From Oehlia diaphana (Eukaryota > Glomeromycota > Glomeromycetes > Glomerales > Glomeraceae), in assembly GCA_003833135.1 (NCBI GenBank), contig QZLH01000130.1, positions 98,645 through 135,417 on the forward strand: 36,773 bases of DNA, in the 5' to 3' direction. The notes under the pieces were generated by a model that saw only the letters and a program-made list of their open reading frames with translations, was not told the DNA's origin and did no database searches. Position 1 is the stretch's first letter, and each line of letters begins with the position of its first letter. Below are positions 32,521 to 36,773 of the stretch, in pieces. The translations under genes and the position numbers were made by a program.

Positions 32521-33080
32521 GTTCATCTTTAAAAATGAACGTTTTATTAAAAGAAAAAAAAAATTTTTTTTTACGTTGTAATCTGCTAAAATATTACAAT
32601 ATTGTATTCTAGAAAATATATAAATTAAATATGAATGAGTGAATTGCTCAATTAATTATCTAATTATCATTTTTTCAATTTCCTTACCAATCAGTTACTA
32701 GTTATGGTTAGGATATCAAAATATCAAATCTACCACTTGATAATGATGTAATATATTCGAAATTTACTTCACATGTTCACATGACATTTATATTATATTA
32801 TGATAAATGTTATAAGACACCAATTTACAATTCCAACTTAAAAGAAAACATGGGTAATCAATTTTAATTGCTGAAAATTTTGGAAAAAATTTTAAAATCT
32901 ATCATTCTTGATAACAATTGATAAATTATATATTTATATATATATATATATTGATCCTTTATCTTTAGTCGTTCGTAAAAAAAAAGTCTTTGCTGCCTAT
33001 TTATTTATTATTTAGAGTCCTAATTTTGTAAATAATCACAAATAATTATACACGCTTTTACTATTGGTTAGAGGAATGAT
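32521..33080. other. Intergenic, no gene seen
   Basis: AT-rich, with a T/A dinucleotide run at about 32930-32950. No reading frame or RNA gene recognised. Confidence 0.5.
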
Positions 33081-33202
33081 TTATCTGACGCGTCAACCAA
33101 ATGTCACGTGGCAAAAGTATGTGATAAAATCTTGATGGTCAGTGATTGGCTAATTAATTAATTACTGTGATTTGTGAAACAGTGAAGCATCTTTCAAAAA
33201 TT
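33081..33202 (+). promoter_or_regulatory. Promoter-like cluster: ACGCGT, CACGTG, inverted CCAAT
   Basis: Within 115 bp before the ATG at 33203 lie ACGCGT (33088-33093, the MCB/MluI cell-cycle box of fungi), CACGTG (33105-33110, E-box for bHLH factors) and ATTGG (33145-33149, inverted CCAAT box). The patch is GC-richer than its flanks. The clustering fits a polymerase II promoter for the following gene, though that gene now appears broken. Factor binding is inference. Confidence 0.4.
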
Positions 33203-33839
33203 ATGAACGCGAAAAAGGCAAAAAACGCAAAAAGCTCTTCCGATAAAACCACTTGTCCTTTGTGTCAATTTACTGATAATTCAACCCTTCTTTATACAAA
33301 AAACAAACTCTCCTTACATCAAAGACAATTACATCCAAACAATCGCCTTGTTCCACATATTCAACAATCTTTACTTGACAATATTTCAGATACTCAAGTA
33401 TTAAGTTCTGGAGCTCTTTATTAGTTAGAATTGAAAAAAAGCTTTCATATAGTCATTCTAAAAGTGTTCCTAGACAGTTAATATGTGAACCATTTAATGA
33501 AGAATTATTTGTTAAAATTTTTTCCAACAAAGAAAGTTTTACCTATATATCTTATCTGAAAAATGCATTTTCACAGGAGAAGCAGGGTATAATTGACTAG
33601 GATATTTATTTGATTGCAAAGACTGGGGAGAGAAAAATCACATTAGTGGTACAAAGGCTTATGTGTTTATGGAAAGTGAAGAGCGAAAAAAGGATGTATC
33701 TTTTATTTGGTCTGATTTTATAGCAACAAGAATTCATGATGGTAAAAAACCTTTGATTTTACATAGTCCAAAATTAGTGGTTTCCTTCACAATTTCTACT
33801 GGTTACTTTATTCAAAATCAAGATGAATTCTTTGTTTAA
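33203..33839 (+). pseudogene. Degenerate gene with C2H2-like zinc finger N-terminus
   Basis: From ATG 33203 a basic N-terminus (MNAKKAKNAKSSSDKTT) leads into a zinc-finger-like motif CPLCQFTD followed by LSLHQRQLHP (two Cys, two His). The frame stops at 33422-33424. A second frame continues (RQLICEPFNEELFVKIFSNK up to about 33597), and a third (GYLFDCKDWGEKNHISGTKA, then FIWSDFIATRIHDGKKPL) ends with TAA at 33837-33839. Three consecutive protein-like frames in order imply one gene with about two disruptions, unless an intron explains one. Function unknown; single zinc fingers of this sort occur in DNA-binding or transposase-related proteins. It converges with the minus-strand remnant starting at 33854. 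Confidence 0.5.
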
Positions 33840-33853
33840 TACATTGAGATGTA

Positions 33854-35071
33854 TCATTTATTATGTAATATAATATATAACAATCTATTTTCAAAAGATA
33901 ACATATCTTGTAAAACAGAATGATTGCTATTACTATTTCCTCCCCCATGGTAGTTCCCATAAAACAATTTTACCTAAAAAAAAAAAAAATTTAATTTTAA
34001 AATAAAGTAAAATAATTAAAATAATTATATAATCAAATAAATAAAAATAATCTTACATGTAAATGATTCTTCTTTTCTATACTTGAAGTAGAAAACTATC
34101 TCATATTTAATCCTTTATCTTGTAATTTTCTCAGAAATTCTGGGATATGAAATACAAAAACATGCATATATGGCATTATGTCAGTTGGATTAAACATACC
34201 TCTTTTTTGATTAATAGAATTTGATTTTCCAATAATAGGTTCGCAAAATAACTTAATCCAATTCTTTACATTAATCTCAAAAGAGTCAATATCAGGATCA
34301 GTGAATGAATCCCTTCATAAAAATTGACATAAATTGAATAATTCTTTCCATAAAAAGAATATTTTCCTTTCACGATCACTTGCAATAAATTTTGTTACAT
34401 CAAAATATTGTACATTATTAGTCTTTCAGGTCCAGTTAATGTTGTCCAATCCCAGAACTTTCCTTTGGACTTTTAATTGAAAAAGAAATGCAGAGGATTG
34501 GCTTGATACATTTTCAGTTTTTGAATCAACCTTTAGTAACCTTTTTAAAATCAATTAAATCCATCATTAAATCTTAAATAAAATAAAATAAAATAATAAA
34601 TTAATAAAATTTTAAAAAAAATTTACCTTTAAAAAATCTTTGGCGACACCCGATGCAGAATTGTTATTTGATATATACCTGTCAATACCCTGTGAATCTT
34701 TCCAATTAAGTAAAAACTTTACTGTTCCATCAAGTAAATAATTTGTCTCACAAACAATGTTATATCCTTCTAAAGTTGTTTCAACTTTATAATTATCTGG
34801 TATTTCATATTCAGGATAATTTTTTGATATTTTTTTTTTTTTTTATATTAGAAGGATCAACACCTAATGAATGAATAATATGCTTTCTTGAATGTTATTT
34901 TCATGATAAGTAGTAGTAATTAATTATATTGCTATTTGGGTAATCATGAGCGAAAGTACAATTTGAATTCTAATAAAAAATGAAATAAGTAAAACATATC
35001 TAATGTAACAAAAAATATATATACATGGCAAAAATAATAATTTATTCACTTACTTGATCTGAACTATCCAT
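33854..35071 (-). pseudogene. Degenerate gene of unknown family, repeat-like
   Basis: Read from right to left, ordered protein-like segments appear in changing frames: MDSSDQ (ATG 35069-35071, then a donor), NYPEYEIPDNYKVETTLEGY and DGTVKFLLNWKDSQG (about 34640-34830), YFDVTKFIASDRERKIFFLW and ELFNLCQF (about 34320-34420), then DSFTDPDIDSFEINVKNWIK, LFCEPIIGKSNSINQKRGMF, IMPYMHVFVFHIPEFL (about 34110-34310). Finally HGGGNSNSNHSVLQDMLSFE with a stop at 33854-33856. Several frameshifts and stops separate them, although some gaps look like introns (TAG acceptor and GTA donor at the segment ends). I cannot name the family with confidence. The organisation suggests a multicopy, possibly transposon-derived, gene. 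Confidence 0.5.
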
Positions 35072-35490
35072 TGTAACCAGCTGAACACCTTAAAATTATC
35101 AGTTGTATGTCGCCAAATGTAAGAAAATTAAAAAAATTATAAAAAAAAAATTTTACAAGCACCATGATCTAAAAAATTACCTAAAAATGAAGGTATTACT
35201 AATATATTTTAAAAAAATCAAATGAATAGTATAAACAGGACTGACCAATAAGACAACGTTCCTCATGATTCCCCACTATATTGTTTGTAGAGAAAAATAT
35301 AATAGAAAGTATGTATCTCCGCTTCGATTTGCAGATCATCAAATATACCCTCAATTATATCACGTGAAATTAATTAGTGAAATGCATGTTATTTGTTGTC
35401 TTTTTATGGAATACTAGATAAAAATTGTACAACTCCAAAAAAATGAAAGCAAACTTCTTTTCCCCTTTTCCTTTACCAAACAATCCAAAC
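35072..35490. other. Intergenic before the F-box relic
   Basis: AT-rich. It contains ATCACGTGA at about 35359 and little else. Probably holds the former promoters of the minus-strand remnant and of the F-box relic, which are divergent. Confidence 0.4.
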
Positions 35491-36634
35491 ATGGCATGTT
35501 CAAAAATATTTTCAGGAGATTTACCTGAATTAACAGAAGAAATTATACAGTATTTTAAAAAGATTTTTCAACATTATATTCATGTATTTTAGTTAATAGA
35601 TTATGGTGTCGTCTAGCAATTCCATTATTGTGGGAAGATCCATTTTCAGCTCCTACTCAAAATTATCATTGTATTAAAACTTATTTTTCTTTTTTAGTGA
35701 AGGTAACAAAGCAAAACTTAATGAATATGAAATTAATGATAATTTATTACTTTCAAATACATTATTCAATTATCCTAGTTTTATTAAATACTTGAATATA
35801 ATTAAGATTTGTTGTTCTATTAAATATTGGAGTAGTACTTTAGCTGATGGGTATAATAATGAGTTAGGAAAGTTAATTTACAGGTCATTATTTGAAGTGT
35901 TTATTGAAAATGAAGGAAATTTACATTCTTTTGAAGTTATACTGAATACGAGTGATGATTATTATTATTTTGAGGATAATATGGATTTGATTTTACAAAA
36001 TCCAAATTTTACATACAATATCAGAAATTTAAAATTAAATTATAATCCTACTTTTTTTCAAAATTATATTCCATTTTTGACATTTTTATGCTCTAATTGC
36101 AAATCAATCTCATCTATTGTTTTTAAATTTTCTAAATATAGAATTGATAATTATTCATTAATTGAAAAATATTTACCACAAATAATTATTATCTTCAAAA
36201 AATTTCATTTAAATATAATACCAACCCATTTTTATCATTAAATACAATTATATTTTTTTCCATTGATTTTAAGAGTATAGTTAATATTTTTCAAGAAATT
36301 TTTAATCAATTGAATGTTTTAGAATCTATTCATATTATTTATTGTCATTCTTTAAATTTTGATTTTATTCAACAAATTATTAAGGTTATTAAACCTGTTA
36401 AGTTGAGATCTTTGTTTATTAAAGAAATATTACATATTGAATCATTATTATTACTATTACAGAAATATAGTGATTGTTTAGAAAATTTTGGATTTGGGCC
36501 TATGAATGAAGAATATAATGAATCAAAACAACAATTATTTGAATTTATTATGAAATATTGTAAAAATATTAGATATTTTGAATCAGGTATACCTAATTAC
36601 GATAATATTTACTTTAATAGTAAAATAATTGTAT
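35491..36634 (+). pseudogene. Degenerate F-box/LRR-like protein
   Basis: From ATG 35491 the N-terminus reads MACSKIFSGDLPELTEEIIQ, then the frame slips by one base in an A-run at about 35557-35561. The rest of the F-box follows in another frame (STLYSCILVNRLWCRLAIPL, LWEDPF). A further change near 35690-35700 leads to LNIIKICCSIKYWSSTLADG and a leucine-rich region up to about 36220. After a shift the frame resumes at about 36310 (MNVLESIHIIYCHSLNFDFI and onward) until the hairpin at 36635. It is the same family as the intact F-box gene at 13533, with at least three frameshifts. The C-terminal part is cut off by the hairpin insertion and the window end. Errors in homopolymers could account for some shifts. 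Confidence 0.75.
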
Positions 36635-36719
36635 GTTATTGTACGGGCGTGCTTGATAATGGTATGATGTGGCACGGAGTGCCACATCAGATCATTATTA
36701 AGCACGCCCGTACAATAAC
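36635..36719. mobile_element. 85-bp near-perfect hairpin inserted in F-box relic
   Basis: The arms 36635-36675 and 36679-36719 are 41 nt each and pair with only a few mismatches around a 3-nt loop (GGA). The outer 20 nt (GTTATTGTACGGGCGTGCTT) and the inner TGATGTGGCAC are perfect. It is GC-richer than its surroundings and interrupts a leucine-rich frame. This is a short palindromic MITE or a remnant made only of two TIRs. No target duplication is clear, because the flanking TTAT/ATAA is itself palindromic. Confidence 0.75.
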
Positions 36720-36773
36720 AATATTAATATACAGATCAGAATGACCATCATTAAACTTTTTTTATACTTTATT

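Noticed and set aside
1..36773. Recurrent CACGTG-containing motifs (for example 2213, 13355, 31760, 32465, 33105, 35359)
   Set aside because: Several lie inside MITEs or far from genes; six-base palindromes are too common to call sites without expression data.
1..36773. tRNA, rRNA and other structural RNA genes
   Set aside because: Looked for T-arm-like GTTCGA with cloverleaf context and for conserved rRNA blocks; none found by eye.

Overview
The window reads as nuclear DNA of a very AT-rich, intron-rich fungus. The gene families point to an arbuscular mycorrhizal fungus of the Rhizophagus type (Glomeromycotina): a TKL-like kinase with the motif string HCDFHDGN...SDLGLS...APE, Sel1 repeats, BTB-BACK-TLDc proteins, F-box/LRR-like proteins and a full eukaryotic Argonaute. 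Introns are mostly 60-110 nt with GTAAGT-like donors, and there are many small inverted-repeat elements. The species assignment is inference; no rRNA or tRNA was seen.

Layout. 235-858 (+): wrecked Sel1-repeat gene with a small inverted-repeat insertion. 3632-10080 (-): a kinase gene of extraordinary structure. 13533-15020 (+): intact F-box protein. 16669-18183 (+): intact BTB-BACK-TLDc gene. 19522-20590: weak coding relics. 22268-22545: foldback repeat. 24280-27714 (-): complete 12-exon Argonaute with all four slicer residues. 27847-29130: transposon-like and retroelement-like debris. 29713-31235 (+): a second BTB-BACK-TLDc copy, from a roughly 2-kb duplication, with two 1-nt frameshifts. 32272-32511: a MITE with a perfect 9-bp target duplication. 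33203-33839 (+) and 33854-35071 (-): two degenerate, converging gene remnants. 35491-36634 (+): a degenerate F-box gene cut by an 85-bp hairpin insertion.

The main discovery is in the kinase gene. Between a short MGQC-type N-terminal region and the kinase domain lie about 4.7 kb of diverged tandem repeats, each about 100 bp. Every repeat is a complete intron on the minus strand (GTAAGT donor, CTAAC branch-like motif, TATAG-like acceptor). Successive introns are separated by exactly three nucleotides, 39 times, and then once by a single nucleotide. Reading these 39 triplets plus the 1-nt exon between the phase-1 exon before them and the phase-2-accepting exon after them gives an uninterrupted 40-codon frame. 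It joins the kinase exon exactly in frame, and the whole 47-exon model has 1497 coding nt (498 aa). The introns are conserved while the triplets differ, so the gene appears to have grown by one codon per tandem duplication of an intron plus 3 nt. The same gene also carries a tandem duplication of its C-terminal exon and intron.

The remaining genes do not form a pathway. They are members of families known to be expanded in these fungi (kinase, F-box, BTB, Argonaute), set among decayed copies and small transposons. All gene models come from reading splice signals by eye and need RNA evidence.
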